From Nocardioides sp. (GTDB taxonomy: Bacteria > Actinomycetota > Actinomycetes > Propionibacteriales > Nocardioidaceae), in assembly GCA_002729525.1 (NCBI GenBank), contig PBYI01000035.1, forward strand, positions 24,268-88,267: a stretch of 64,000 nucleotides of DNA. Direction: 5' to 3'. Both the position numbers and the translations under genes were made by a program. Numbering within the stretch: position 1 is the first letter of the stretch; each line of letters begins with the position of its first letter. A model generated the notes under the pieces. The model did no database searches. It was not told the DNA's origin and was given only the letters and a program-made list of their open reading frames with translations. Below are positions 28,557 to 36,473 of this stretch, in pieces.

Positions 28557-28781
28557 TCAGGGCGTGGTGCGCCGGCGGCGGGGCGACGAGGGGTCGTAGC
28601 GGCCGTCGACGGCGGCCTGGTCGACGTTCTTCAGCCGCTTGGTGAGGCTGCGGCCGAGCACCACGATCGCGGCGATGCCGATCATCAGGATCACGAAGAA
28701 CACCCAGCCCGCGACGACGTCGTTGGCCTCGGGCACGGGGTCGGAGGCCAGCGGGAGGAGCAGGGCGGTCGGCGTCGACAT
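28557..28781 (-). CDS. Small single-pass membrane protein
   Basis: 74 residues. A hydrophobic N-terminal run, one clear membrane helix (VVAGWVFFVILMIGIAAIVVLG), then a basic cytoplasmic tail (RSLTKRLKNVDQAAVDGRYDPSSPRRRR). Family unknown. The ATG is preceded by AAGAAT at a distance of 7, a possible -10 also seen before the ABC1 gene at 41521. It shares the intergenic region with the divergent MFS gene. Confidence 0.6.
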   Translation of the reverse strand: MSTPTALLLPLASDPVPEANDVVAGWVFFVILMIGIAAIVVLGRSLTKRLKNVDQAAVDGRYDPSSPRRRRTTP

Positions 28782-28818
28782 GCCGCTGATTCTTCCACGT
28801 CCGTGGTGGGATGACGTC

Positions 28819-30033
28819 GTGCCCGGTCCCCCGCCGACGACGGCGCCCGCTCCGGCCCCGGCGGGTGCCCGCCGACAGCTCGCGCTGGTGGCCCTCGTGC
28901 AGGTGCTCGGCCTGGCCGTGTGGTTCTCCGCGACGGCGGTGGTGCCGGGTCTCCGGGTCGCCTGGGACCTCTCCAGCACCGAGGCGGTGTGGCTGACCGC
29001 GTCGGTGCAGATCGGGTTCGCCGTCGGGGCGGTCACCTCGAGCGCACTGGGTCTGCCCGACCGCTTCGCCCCACAGCGGTTGATGGCGCTGTGCGCGGCC
29101 GGGGCCGCGCTCTGCACGCTCCTGCTGGCCGCGGTGGCCGACGGGCTGGCCCTCGCGGTGCCGCTGCGGCTGGCCACCGGCGTGCTGCTCGCCGGGATCT
29201 ACCCGCTCGGCATGAAGCTCACCGCCTCCTGGGCCCGACCGGTCGACCGCGGTCGGGCGTTCGGCGTGCTCATCGGGTGCCTGACGCTGGGCTCCGCGCT
29301 GCCGCACCTCATCGTCGCGCTCGGCGGCGGGCCCGGGCTGCCGTGGCGCCGGGTGCTCGTGGGCGCCGCGCTGCTGGCGCTGGTCGCCGCGGCGGTGGCG
29401 GCTCTCGCCGTACGCCCCGGGCCGCTGCTGGCCGTGGGCGCCCGCCCGCACGCCCGGCACGTGCTCGCCGGCGCCCGCGAGCGCGGTCCGCGGCTCGCAA
29501 ACCTCGGCTACTTCGGCCACATGTGGGAGCTCTACGCGTTCTGGACCTGGCTGCCCGCGTGGCTGCTGGCCGGCGGCAGCACCCGCACCAGCCTGCTGAC
29601 CTTCCTCACCGTCGGCGGCGCCGGCGTGGCCGGCAGCCTGCTCGGCGGCTGGGCGTCCGACCGGTTCGGGCGCTCCCCCGCGGCCGTCGCCGCACTCGCG
29701 ACCAGCGGTGCGTGCTGCCTGCTCTCGCCGTGGCTCTTCGCCGCGTCGCCGGCGCTGCTGCTGCCGTTCCTCGCGGTGTGGGGCGCGGCCGTCATCGCCG
29801 ACTCCGGCGTCTTCTCGGCCGCCGTCTCCGAGACCTCCGACCAGCGCTACGTCGGCACCGCGCTGACCGTGCAGACCGCGGTCGGCTTCGCGCTGACCGT
29901 GCTCACCATCGCGCTCGTGCCGGTCGTCGCACAGGCGACCGACTGGCGCTGGGCGTTCTGGCTGCTCGTGCCGGGCCCGCTGCTCGGCGCCGTGGCGATG
30001 CGCCGCTTCCGGCTGGTCGCGCCGGCCCGCTGA
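28819..30033 (+). CDS. MFS transporter (CynX/NimT-like)
   Basis: 404 residues with twelve predicted membrane helices. The N-terminal half has LVQVLGLAVWFSATAVVPGL, a loop LGLPDRFAPQRLM in the place of the MFS motif A, and a conserved GIYPLGMKLTASW. The second half has FLTVGGAGVAGSLLGGWASDRFGRSPAAV, a canonical motif A. The substrate is unknown. The start is uncertain; the GTG at 28819 gives a normal short N-terminus, while an ATG at 28765 would overlap the divergent gene. Confidence 0.8.
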   Translation: MPGPPPTTAPAPAPAGARRQLALVALVQVLGLAVWFSATAVVPGLRVAWDLSSTEAVWLTASVQIGFAVGAVTSSALGLPDRFAPQRLMALCAAGAALCTLLLAAVADGLALAVPLRLATGVLLAGIYPLGMKLTASWARPVDRGRAFGVLIGCLTLGSALPHLIVALGGGPGLPWRRVLVGAALLALVAAAVAALAVRPGPLLAVGARPHARHVLAGARERGPRLANLGYFGHMWELYAFWTWLPAWLLAGGSTRTSLLTFLTVGGAGVAGSLLGGWASDRFGRSPAAVAALATSGACCLLSPWLFAASPALLLPFLAVWGAAVIADSGVFSAAVSETSDQRYVGTALTVQTAVGFALTVLTIALVPVVAQATDWRWAFWLLVPGPLLGAVAMRRFRLVAPAR

Positions 30034-30037
30034 CGGG

Positions 30038-30205
30038 TCAGCCGGCCGAGCCGCCGCCGTCGTACCAGCCGCCGGAGTCGCCGCCCGGGCGACCACGCAG
30101 CCCACCGCCCTTGCGGGGCACCAGGCTCCACAGGATCGCCACGACGAAGGCGACGCCGAACAGCACCACCAGCCCGAGGAGGGCGTAGATCGCGACGGTC
30201 GCCAC
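30038..30205 (-). CDS. Very small membrane protein downstream of mca
   Basis: 55 residues from a GTG. One membrane helix (IYALLGLVVLFGVAFVVAILW), then LVPRKGGGLRGRPG and a Gly-rich tail ending GGWYDGGGSAG. It starts 12 bases after the mca stop on the same strand, so the two are surely co-transcribed. A small protein also follows mca in mycobacteria (Rv1082-Rv1083), so a link to mycothiol biology or the envelope is possible. No domain is recognised. Confidence 0.6.
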   Translation of the reverse strand: MATVAIYALLGLVVLFGVAFVVAILWSLVPRKGGGLRGRPGGDSGGWYDGGGSAG

Positions 30206-30217
30206 CGCTCGGCCCCT

Positions 30218-31144
30218 CTACGTGGCCGAGCCGGCGCCGCCCTCGGCGCTCACCCCGGCGAACAGGTCGTCCTCGGGCACCGGCGCGTCGACGTGGCTGG
30301 TGACGAGCTCGTAGTCCTCGGTCGGCCACACGTCGGCCTGGATCTCGCGCGGGATGGCGAACCAGTGGCCGTCGGGGTCGATCTGGGTCGCGTGGGCCAG
30401 CAGCGCCTGGTCGCGCACCCCGAAGTAGTCGGCGCACGGCACCTTCGTGGTGACGCGAGCGTCCCACTCCGGCTCCGGCTTCCACTGCTCCAGCCGCTCC
30501 GCCCACGGCGACTCCAGCCCGTGGGCGATGGTCGCGTCGTGCAGCCGCTGCATCCGCTCGCGGTTGAACGAGTGGTGGTAGTAGACCTTCGCGACCTGCC
30601 ACGGCTCGCCGGCCTCGGGGTACTGCTCGGGGTCGGCGGCGGCCTCGACGGCCGCGACGCTCACCTCGTGGCAGCGGATGTGGTCGGGGTGCGGGTAGCC
30701 GCCGCGCTCGTCGTACGTCGTCAGCACGTGCGGCTTGATCTCGCGGATCAGCCGCACCAGCCGCTCGGTCGACTCCTCCAGCGGGACCAGGCCGAAGCAG
30801 CCCTCGGGCAGCGGCGGCTTCGGGTCGCCCTCGGGCCAGCCGGAGTCGACGAACCCGAGCCAGTGCTGGGTGACGCCGAGGATGTCGCGGGCCCGCTCCA
30901 TCTCCTGGCGACGGATCTCGGTGATGTTCTCCAGGACGTCGGGCCGCTCCATCTTCGGGTTGAGGATGGAGCCGCGCTCGCCGCCGGTGCAGGTGACGAC
31001 GTGGACGTCGGCCCCCTCCGCGACGTACTTGGCGGTGCTGGCGGCGCCCTTGCTCGACTCGTCGTCGGGGTGGGCGTGGACGTGCATCAGCCGCAGACCG
31101 GCGTAGCGGGAGGACGCGGGCGTCCCCGAGGTCTCGGAGGGCAT
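30218..31144 (-). CDS. mca: Mycothiol S-conjugate amidase
   Basis: 308 residues, LmbE/PIG-L fold. The zinc site motifs are [16 protein letters not shown] at the N-terminus and [12 protein letters not shown] in the middle; [12 protein letters not shown] and [11 protein letters not shown] are also Mca-like. The enzyme cleaves mycothiol S-conjugates so that mercapturic acids are exported, a detoxification step of actinobacteria. The ATG follows TAGGAT by 6 bases, so a leaderless mRNA is likely. It is divergent from DUF4307 with only 30 bases between. Confidence 0.93.
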   Translation of the reverse strand: MPSETSGTPASSRYAGLRLMHVHAHPDDESSKGAASTAKYVAEGADVHVVTCTGGERGSILNPKMERPDVLENITEIRRQEMERARDILGVTQHWLGFVDSGWPEGDPKPPLPEGCFGLVPLEESTERLVRLIREIKPHVLTTYDERGGYPHPDHIRCHEVSVAAVEAAADPEQYPEAGEPWQVAKVYYHHSFNRERMQRLHDATIAHGLESPWAERLEQWKPEPEWDARVTTKVPCADYFGVRDQALLAHATQIDPDGHWFAIPREIQADVWPTEDYELVTSHVDAPVPEDDLFAGVSAEGGAGSAT

Positions 31145-31150
31145 GGCTCG

Positions 31151-31156
31151 ATCCTA
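31151..31156 (-). promoter_or_regulatory. -10 box, leaderless start of mca
   Basis: TAGGAT on the minus strand, 6 bases before the mca ATG. It overlaps the palindrome CTAGGCGCCTAG (31154-31165) shared with the opposite promoter. Confidence 0.6.
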
Positions 31157-31162
31157 GGCGCC

Positions 31163-31168
31163 TAGCAT
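31163..31168 (+). promoter_or_regulatory. -10 box, leaderless start of the DUF4307 gene
   Basis: TAGCAT, 6 bases before the GTG at 31175. Confidence 0.6.
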
Positions 31169-31174
31169 GGTCGC

Positions 31175-31630
31175 GTGAGCACCCGTCCGACCGCAGGCCG
31201 CGCCGCCGCCCCGGGCGTCGACGCGGAGGGAGCCGCACGCGTCGCCGCACGCTACGGCCGCACGCCCGCCTGGCGCCGCTGGACGCTTCTCGGGGTGGTC
31301 GGGGTGGCCGTCGTCGTCGCCGGCGCCTGGGTCGGCTGGACCGCGTGGGAGCAGTCGCGGCCGCTGGTGTCGTCGGCCGAGCCGACGTACGTCGCGTTCA
31401 CCGACAACGCCGCCGAGGTGGAGTTCGCCGTACGGCTGCGCGAGCCCGACGTGGAGGCGACCTGCCAGCTGCGGGCGTACGCCGAGGACCACGTGCTGGT
31501 CGGCCAGCTGAGCTTCGTGCCCGAGATCGACGACGCCGGGTTCGTGACCGTCTCGGTCGCCACCGACCGCCGGGCGACGGCCGTCGAGGTGGTCGGCTGC
31601 ACCGCCCCCGGGCAGCCCCGACCCCGCTGA
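31175..31630 (+). CDS. DUF4307 membrane protein
   Basis: 151 residues. A cytoplasmic head of about 40 residues ending in RYGRTPAWRRW, one membrane helix (LLGVVGVAVVVAGAWVGWTAW), then a small outer domain (NAAEVEFAVRLREPDVEATCQLRAYAEDH). It matches the DUF4307 family in length and in place: in mycobacteria the homologue lies between mca and greA, as here. Function unknown. Confidence 0.82.
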   Translation: MSTRPTAGRAAAPGVDAEGAARVAARYGRTPAWRRWTLLGVVGVAVVVAGAWVGWTAWEQSRPLVSSAEPTYVAFTDNAAEVEFAVRLREPDVEATCQLRAYAEDHVLVGQLSFVPEIDDAGFVTVSVATDRRATAVEVVGCTAPGQPRPR

Positions 31631-31721
31631 CGACGGCTCCGGGCGCCCCCGGTCCCTGCCTCGGGAGGACTGCGCGACGACCGCGACCTTGCTATCGTCG
31701 ACCATTCGGCCGTCGCGCCGG

Positions 31722-31757
31722 GGCCCCACGACGTCGTGTAGCCGCAGTCGTGGGACC
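31722..31757 (+). promoter_or_regulatory. Hairpin in the greA leader
   Basis: Arms CCCACGAC (31725-31732) and GTCGTGGG (31747-31754), extended by GG/CC after one mismatch. It lies between a TATCGT box (31693-31698, possible -10) and the greA start, in a 245-base noncoding gap. Role unknown; possibly leader structure. Confidence 0.35.
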
Positions 31758-31875
31758 TGAGCGTCACCCCCACCAGCGCCCCGAGAGACGCGACCAGCCG
31801 AGCACCCGGACCGGGCACCACCCGGCACCGGAACACCATGTACGCACGCACCACCCGCACCCCCAGGAGCCACCC

Positions 31876-32379
31876 ATGACCCAGTCGACCGAGCAGGCCA
31901 CCATCTGGCTGATCCCCTCCGCCAAGGAGCAGCTCGAGGCCGAGCTGCAGCGGCTCGAGGGCCCGGTGCGCGACGAGATCGTGCAGCGGATCAGCGAGGC
32001 CCGCGACGAGGGCGACCTGAAGGAGAACGGCGGCTACCACGCCGCCCGCGAGGAGCAGGGCAAGAACGAGGGTCAGATCAAGCAGCTCCAGGCGCTGCTC
32101 CGGTCGGCAGACTCGACGCTCCCCTCCGACGACGGCGTCGTGTCCGTCGGCAAGGTCGTCACCTACAAGTTCGAGGGCGATGACGACGACGAGGCCGAGA
32201 CGTTCCTCCTCGGCTCGCGCGAGAACGAGGAGTACGTCGACATGGACGTCTTCTCCGCCCAGGCGCCCCTGGGTGCCGCGCTGCTCGGCGCGAAGGCCGG
32301 CGACACCGTCGCCTTCGAGGCACCCAACGGCAAGACGCTGCAGGTCGTCGTCGTGAAGGCGACGCCGTACACCGACTGA
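31876..32379 (+). CDS. greA: Transcription elongation factor GreA
   Basis: 167 residues. N-terminal coiled coil (AKEQLEAELQRLEGPVRDEIVQRISEARDEGDLKENGGYHAAREEQ) with the acidic tip DEGDLKEN that rescues backtracked RNA polymerase, then the FKBP-like C-terminal domain. The actinobacterial form has an acidic insert (FEGDDDDEAE). The ATG has CAGGAG upstream. Confidence 0.95.
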   Translation: MTQSTEQATIWLIPSAKEQLEAELQRLEGPVRDEIVQRISEARDEGDLKENGGYHAAREEQGKNEGQIKQLQALLRSADSTLPSDDGVVSVGKVVTYKFEGDDDDEAETFLLGSRENEEYVDMDVFSAQAPLGAALLGAKAGDTVAFEAPNGKTLQVVVVKATPYTD

Positions 32380-32392
32380 CCTCGGCCGGGCG

Positions 32393-33628
32393 TCACTCCA
32401 CCCGGTAGCCCCGCCCCCGGAGGTGCTCGAGCACCTTCGCGGTGTGCGGGGCTCCGCGCGTCTCCAGCTGGAGCTGCACCTCGACCTCACCGAGGAGCAG
32501 CGCGGGGCTGGTGCGCTCGTGGACGACCTCGAGCACGTTGGCGCCGGTCGACCCGACGTCGGTGAGGAGCTGGGCGAGCCCGCCCGGCGCGTCGGGCACC
32601 CGTACGCGCAGCACCAGGAACCGGTCGTCGGCGGCCATGCCGTGCCGGATGATCTTGCCGAGCAGCAGCGGGTCGACGTTGCCGCCCGACACCACCGCGA
32701 CCAGCGGGGTCTCCCACTGCTGCGGGTGGTCGAGCAGCGCGGCGACCGCGGCCGCGCCCGCGGGCTCGGAGACCAGCTTGGCGCGCTCGACCAGGGACAG
32801 CACGGCGCGGCTCATCGCCTCCTCCGACACCGTGACGACCTCGTCGACGTGGTCACGGACGGCGGCGAAGGTGAGGTCACCGGGCAGGCCGACCGCGATG
32901 CCGTCGGCCATCGTGCGCATCCGGTCGAGCCGCTGCGGCGCACCGGCGGCGAGCGAGGCGGGGGACGCCGCCGCCTCGGCCGCCTGCACGCCGACGATGC
33001 GGACGTCGGGTCGCAGCGCCTTGACCGCGACGGCCATGCCGGCGATCAGACCGCCGCCGCCGGTCGGCACCAGCAGGGTGCGGAGGTCGGGCGCCTGCTC
33101 GAGCACCTCCAGCCCGACGGTGCCCTGTCCGGCCATCACGTCGAGGTGGTCGAACGGGTGGATGAACACCGCGCCGGTGCGCTCGGCGAACTCCCGCGCG
33201 GCGACGAGAGCGTCCTCGAGGTAGGTCCCGTGGAAGACCACGTCGGCGCCGTACCCCCGGGTGGCCCGCTCCTTCGGGATCGGCGCGCCCTCGGGCATGA
33301 AGACCGTGGCGCGGATGCCGAGCTGCTGCGCGGCGAGCGCGACGCCCTGCGCGTGGTTGCCGGCGGAGGCGGCGACGACCCCGCGGGCGCGCTCCTCCTC
33401 GCTGAGCCGGCTGATCCGGACGTACGCGCCGCGCGCCTTGAACGAGCCGGTGCGCTGGAGGTTCTCGCACTTGATCAGCACCGGTCCGCCGGCCTCGGCC
33501 GACAGCCACCGCGACTCCTCCATCGGCGTGGTCACCGAGACGCCGTCGAGCACCTCCCGGGCGGCGACGACGTCGTCGAGCGTGAGCGCGGCGGTCGGGT
33601 CACTCGGGTGGTGCGGTGCGGCCGACAT
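32393..33628 (-). CDS. ilvA: Threonine ammonia-lyase with ACT-like domain
   Basis: 411 residues. PLP fold type II: Lys in RTGSFKARGAY, phosphate-binding VPTGGGGLIAG, and NHAQGVALAAQ. The last 75 residues form an ACT-like domain (LRVRVPDAPGGLAQLLTDVG). It deaminates threonine to 2-oxobutyrate. This shorter form with a single ACT-like domain is often labelled catabolic TdcB-like or IlvA1; which role applies is unclear. The start overlaps the upstream transporter gene by 29 bases. Confidence 0.88.
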   Translation of the reverse strand: MSAAPHHPSDPTAALTLDDVVAAREVLDGVSVTTPMEESRWLSAEAGGPVLIKCENLQRTGSFKARGAYVRISRLSEEERARGVVAASAGNHAQGVALAAQQLGIRATVFMPEGAPIPKERATRGYGADVVFHGTYLEDALVAAREFAERTGAVFIHPFDHLDVMAGQGTVGLEVLEQAPDLRTLLVPTGGGGLIAGMAVAVKALRPDVRIVGVQAAEAAASPASLAAGAPQRLDRMRTMADGIAVGLPGDLTFAAVRDHVDEVVTVSEEAMSRAVLSLVERAKLVSEPAGAAAVAALLDHPQQWETPLVAVVSGGNVDPLLLGKIIRHGMAADDRFLVLRVRVPDAPGGLAQLLTDVGSTGANVLEVVHERTSPALLLGEVEVQLQLETRGAPHTAKVLEHLRGRGYRVE

Positions 33629-35075
33629 GGTCGACGTCCCCCTGTCTGACGGTGGCGCTGGTGGTCTCGTAGTCCTCCATGAGCTCCGCCTCGGCGTCGG
33701 CACCCGGGGCGGTGTGCTCGGCGAGGTGCAGGACGACGGCGTTGGCGGCGGCCGCGAGGGGTACGGCGACCAGCGCGCCGGCGACGCCCGCGACGAGCAC
33801 GCCGCAGCCGATGGCCACGATCACCCCCAGCGGGTGCACCGACACCCAGCGGCCCATCAGGAACGGCTGGAGCACGTGGCCCTCCAGCTGCTGCACGCCG
33901 ATCACCACGGCGAACATCAGCAGCGCCGTGACAGGCCCCTGGTCGACCAGGGCGACCAGCACCGCGACCACCCCGGCGACGGTGGCACCGATGAGGGGCA
34001 CGAAGGCGCCGAGGAAGACCAGCACGCCGATCGCGAGCACGAACGGCACGTCGAGGATCCAGGCGCCGGTCATGATGCCGATCGCGTCGACCCCCGCCAC
34101 CAGGACCGTCGCCCGCACGAACTGCGTCAGCGAGCGCCAGGCGACCCGACCGCTGCTGTCGACCTGGGCGCGCGCGGCGCGCGGGGCCAGCCGCACGACC
34201 CAGGACCAGATCCGGTTGCCGTCGGCGAGGAAGAAGTAGGTCGCGAACAGCACGATGAAGAAGCCCGCGAACACATGTCCGACGGCCGTGCCGAGCTCGG
34301 TGGCCTGGGTGAACCAGTCCTGGTCGGCGGTCTGCTCGGTGATCGCCGCCTGGGCGTCGGAGATGTAGGTGTCGATCTGGGAGTCGCTGGCGTTGAGCGG
34401 GCCGTCCTTGAGCCACGTCTCGATCTGCTCCAGGCCCTGCACGGTCGAGTCTGCGAGGTCGTCGGCGCCCTCGGCGATCTGCTGGCCGGCGAAGGTGAGC
34501 AGCAGCCCGACCGAGCCGAGGATCAGCAGCACGGTGAGGATCGAGGCCACGCCCCGCGGCAGCCGGAGCCGGCGCAGTCCGTTGACGACCGGGCCCGCGA
34601 GCGCGGCGAGGAGCAGCGCGATCGCGATCGGCAGCGTGATGACGGCGAAGTAGGCGACCAGCCACAGCACGACGTACGTGGCCGCGGCGATGACGAGCAG
34701 CCGCCAGCCCCACGCGGCGGCGAGGTCGAGGCCCCACGGCACCTGCGCGCGACTGAAGTTGGACGGGCCGGACCGGATCGGCCCGGGGCGCATGCGCTCC
34801 TCGCGCTCCTCACGGAGCACTGCCCACTGCGCCGCGATGCGGGCGGTGATCCTGTCCTCCGCCTCGCGCTCCGCCTGGCGGTCGGCCTCGCGATCGGCCT
34901 CGCGATCGGCCTCCCGCTCGGCCTTGGCCTGGCGGCGCTCGCGAGCCTCGCGGCGACGGACCCGGCGACGCTCGCGCTCGGTCGCGACCTCGTCGTCCTC
35001 GGGGGCGGCGGACGCGGGGGCGTTGTCGGCGGGGGCGACGTCCTCGGGATCCGTGACGTCGAAGTGGTCGGGCAC
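33600..35075 (-). CDS. AI-2E family transporter (UPF0118)
   Basis: 491 residues. An unusual N-terminal cytoplasmic part of about 110 residues is rich in Arg/Glu/Asp and includes a repeated DREA block (AEREADREADREADRQ), likely a coiled coil. Then come seven or eight membrane helices with the PerM/AI-2E pattern (VLVFLGAFVPLIGATVAGVVAVLVAL and VIGVQQLEGHVLQPFLMG). The family includes putative exporters and Na+/H+ antiporters; substrate unknown. The GTG start lies 6 bases after TAGGCT, whose TAG is also the stop codon of the upstream gene. Confidence 0.85.
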   Translation of the reverse strand: MPDHFDVTDPEDVAPADNAPASAAPEDDEVATERERRRVRRREARERRQAKAEREADREADREADRQAEREAEDRITARIAAQWAVLREEREERMRPGPIRSGPSNFSRAQVPWGLDLAAAWGWRLLVIAAATYVVLWLVAYFAVITLPIAIALLLAALAGPVVNGLRRLRLPRGVASILTVLLILGSVGLLLTFAGQQIAEGADDLADSTVQGLEQIETWLKDGPLNASDSQIDTYISDAQAAITEQTADQDWFTQATELGTAVGHVFAGFFIVLFATYFFLADGNRIWSWVVRLAPRAARAQVDSSGRVAWRSLTQFVRATVLVAGVDAIGIMTGAWILDVPFVLAIGVLVFLGAFVPLIGATVAGVVAVLVALVDQGPVTALLMFAVVIGVQQLEGHVLQPFLMGRWVSVHPLGVIVAIGCGVLVAGVAGALVAVPLAAAANAVVLHLAEHTAPGADAEAELMEDYETTSATVRQGDVDHVGRTAPPE

Positions 35076-35081
35076 AGGAGC

Positions 35082-35087
35082 AGCCTA
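35082..35087 (-). promoter_or_regulatory. -10 box, leaderless start of the AI-2E transporter
   Basis: TAGGCT on the minus strand, 6 bases before the GTG at 35075. Its TAG is the stop codon of the mutL-family gene. Confidence 0.5.
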
Positions 35088-36473
35088 TGTAGGGGCGAGC
35101 ACACCCGCGAGGGTCCGGGCGGCCCCGGCGTGGTCGTCGGCGAGCAGGCCGAGCGCGACGAGGAGGTACGCCGTGTCGACCACGACGTCGGCGCGCTCGG
35201 GGAGCTGCCAGCCCTCGTCGTCCGGGTCGGTGGTGGCTGCCCCGAGGACCCGGTCGGCGACCCCTGCCGGGCCGTGCCGCAGCACGCCGCCGGAGCCCAC
35301 GACGAGCACGACCTCGCGCAGGTCGGTGCCGGTGCGCTCGACGACCCGGCCGTCCGGGCCGAGCACGACCCGGGCACGACCGGCGTGCCGGCGCAGCGCG
35401 TGGGTGGCGGCCGCGCGGGCGATCGCCTCGTCGACGTCCCCGTCGGTCTCGTCGGCCGGGAGCCAGGCCGGGTCGAGAGCGCGGGCGGCCGCGGCGTCGA
35501 GCAGGTCGTCGAGCCCGGCGGTGGCGACGGTGGACGGCGCCGACCAGCGCATGCCGAGGTCGCCCTCCACGGTGCGGGTCAGGCCGGTGGGTGCGACGAC
35601 CTCGCCCGCGAGTCCGTCCTGCTCGGGGTCGACCCGGGTGGCGGAGTAGACGTCGGTGGTCGCGCCACCGACGTCGACGACCGCGAGGTCGCCACCGCGG
35701 GTGGCGTGCACGTGGGCGGCGAGCACCTCGACGCCGGTGAGCACGACGTCCGGCGTGGCGCCGCGGACCAGGGTGGTGAGGTCGGCGCGGGCACTGAGGC
35801 CCTTGCCGCCGATGACGTGCGCCAGGAACGCCTCCCGGATGGCGGCGCGGGCACCTTCGGGGGCGAGGACGCCGATGCGCGGCACGACGTTGGGCGCGGT
35901 GCTGTGCGGGAGGTCGCCGAGGGCGCCGGACGCCTCTGCCGCGGCGTCGGCGTTGCCGGCCACCACGACCGGCCCGCGCCAGCCGGACGCCGCAAGGTCG
36001 TGGGCCGCCTGCACCAGGACGCCGGTGTCGCCGCCGTCGGTGCCGCCGGTGAGCAGCACCAGGTCGGGACGGGCGTCGGCGAGCAGGGGGCCGAGCGGCG
36101 GCGGCTCCTGGTCACCGCCCGCTCCCCCGCGCGCCGCGACGGCGACGACCTTGCCGCCGCTGGACAGCGCGACCCGGCGCCCGGCCTCGGCCGTCACCAG
36201 CTCCTCGTTGCCGACGACCGCGATCCGCAGACCGCCGCCGGCGCTGGAGCAGGCGCGCACCTCGGCGGTCGCGGCGCCCGGGTGGTCGACGGCGAGCGTC
36301 GCGACGCAGGCGTCGAGCCCGTCGAGGACGTCGTCGCCCTCCTTGCCGAGCGTCGTCGGGTGCGAGGCCGTGGCGACCAGCCGGCCGGTGGTGACGTCGA
36401 CCAGGAGCGCCTTGGTCCAGGTGGAGCCGAGGTCGGCGCAGACGACGAGCTCGCCGCCCGGGGCGCCGGTCAG
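35085..36473 (-). CDS. MutL/GlmL-family ATPase-like protein (glutamate mutase L family)
   Basis: 462 residues if started at the CTG at 36473. The actin-like phosphate loop CADLGSTWTKALLVDV is near the N-terminus, with LLTGGTDGG, VVVAGNADAA and LAVVDVGGATTDVYS further on, and VVLVVGSGGVLRH near the end. In anaerobes the GlmL/MutL family accompanies B12-dependent mutases; no such mutase is here, so its role is unclear. No ATG, GTG or TTG lies between the metB coding region and the conserved loop; the CTG overlaps the metB stop as CTGA, so a noncanonical start with coupling is inferred. Confidence 0.75.
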   Translation of the reverse strand: MTGAPGGELVVCADLGSTWTKALLVDVTTGRLVATASHPTTLGKEGDDVLDGLDACVATLAVDHPGAATAEVRACSSAGGGLRIAVVGNEELVTAEAGRRVALSSGGKVVAVAARGGAGGDQEPPPLGPLLADARPDLVLLTGGTDGGDTGVLVQAAHDLAASGWRGPVVVAGNADAAAEASGALGDLPHSTAPNVVPRIGVLAPEGARAAIREAFLAHVIGGKGLSARADLTTLVRGATPDVVLTGVEVLAAHVHATRGGDLAVVDVGGATTDVYSATRVDPEQDGLAGEVVAPTGLTRTVEGDLGMRWSAPSTVATAGLDDLLDAAAARALDPAWLPADETDGDVDEAIARAAATHALRRHAGRARVVLGPDGRVVERTGTDLREVVLVVGSGGVLRHGPAGVADRVLGAATTDPDDEGWQLPERADVVVDTAYLLVALGLLADDHAGAARTLAGVLAPT

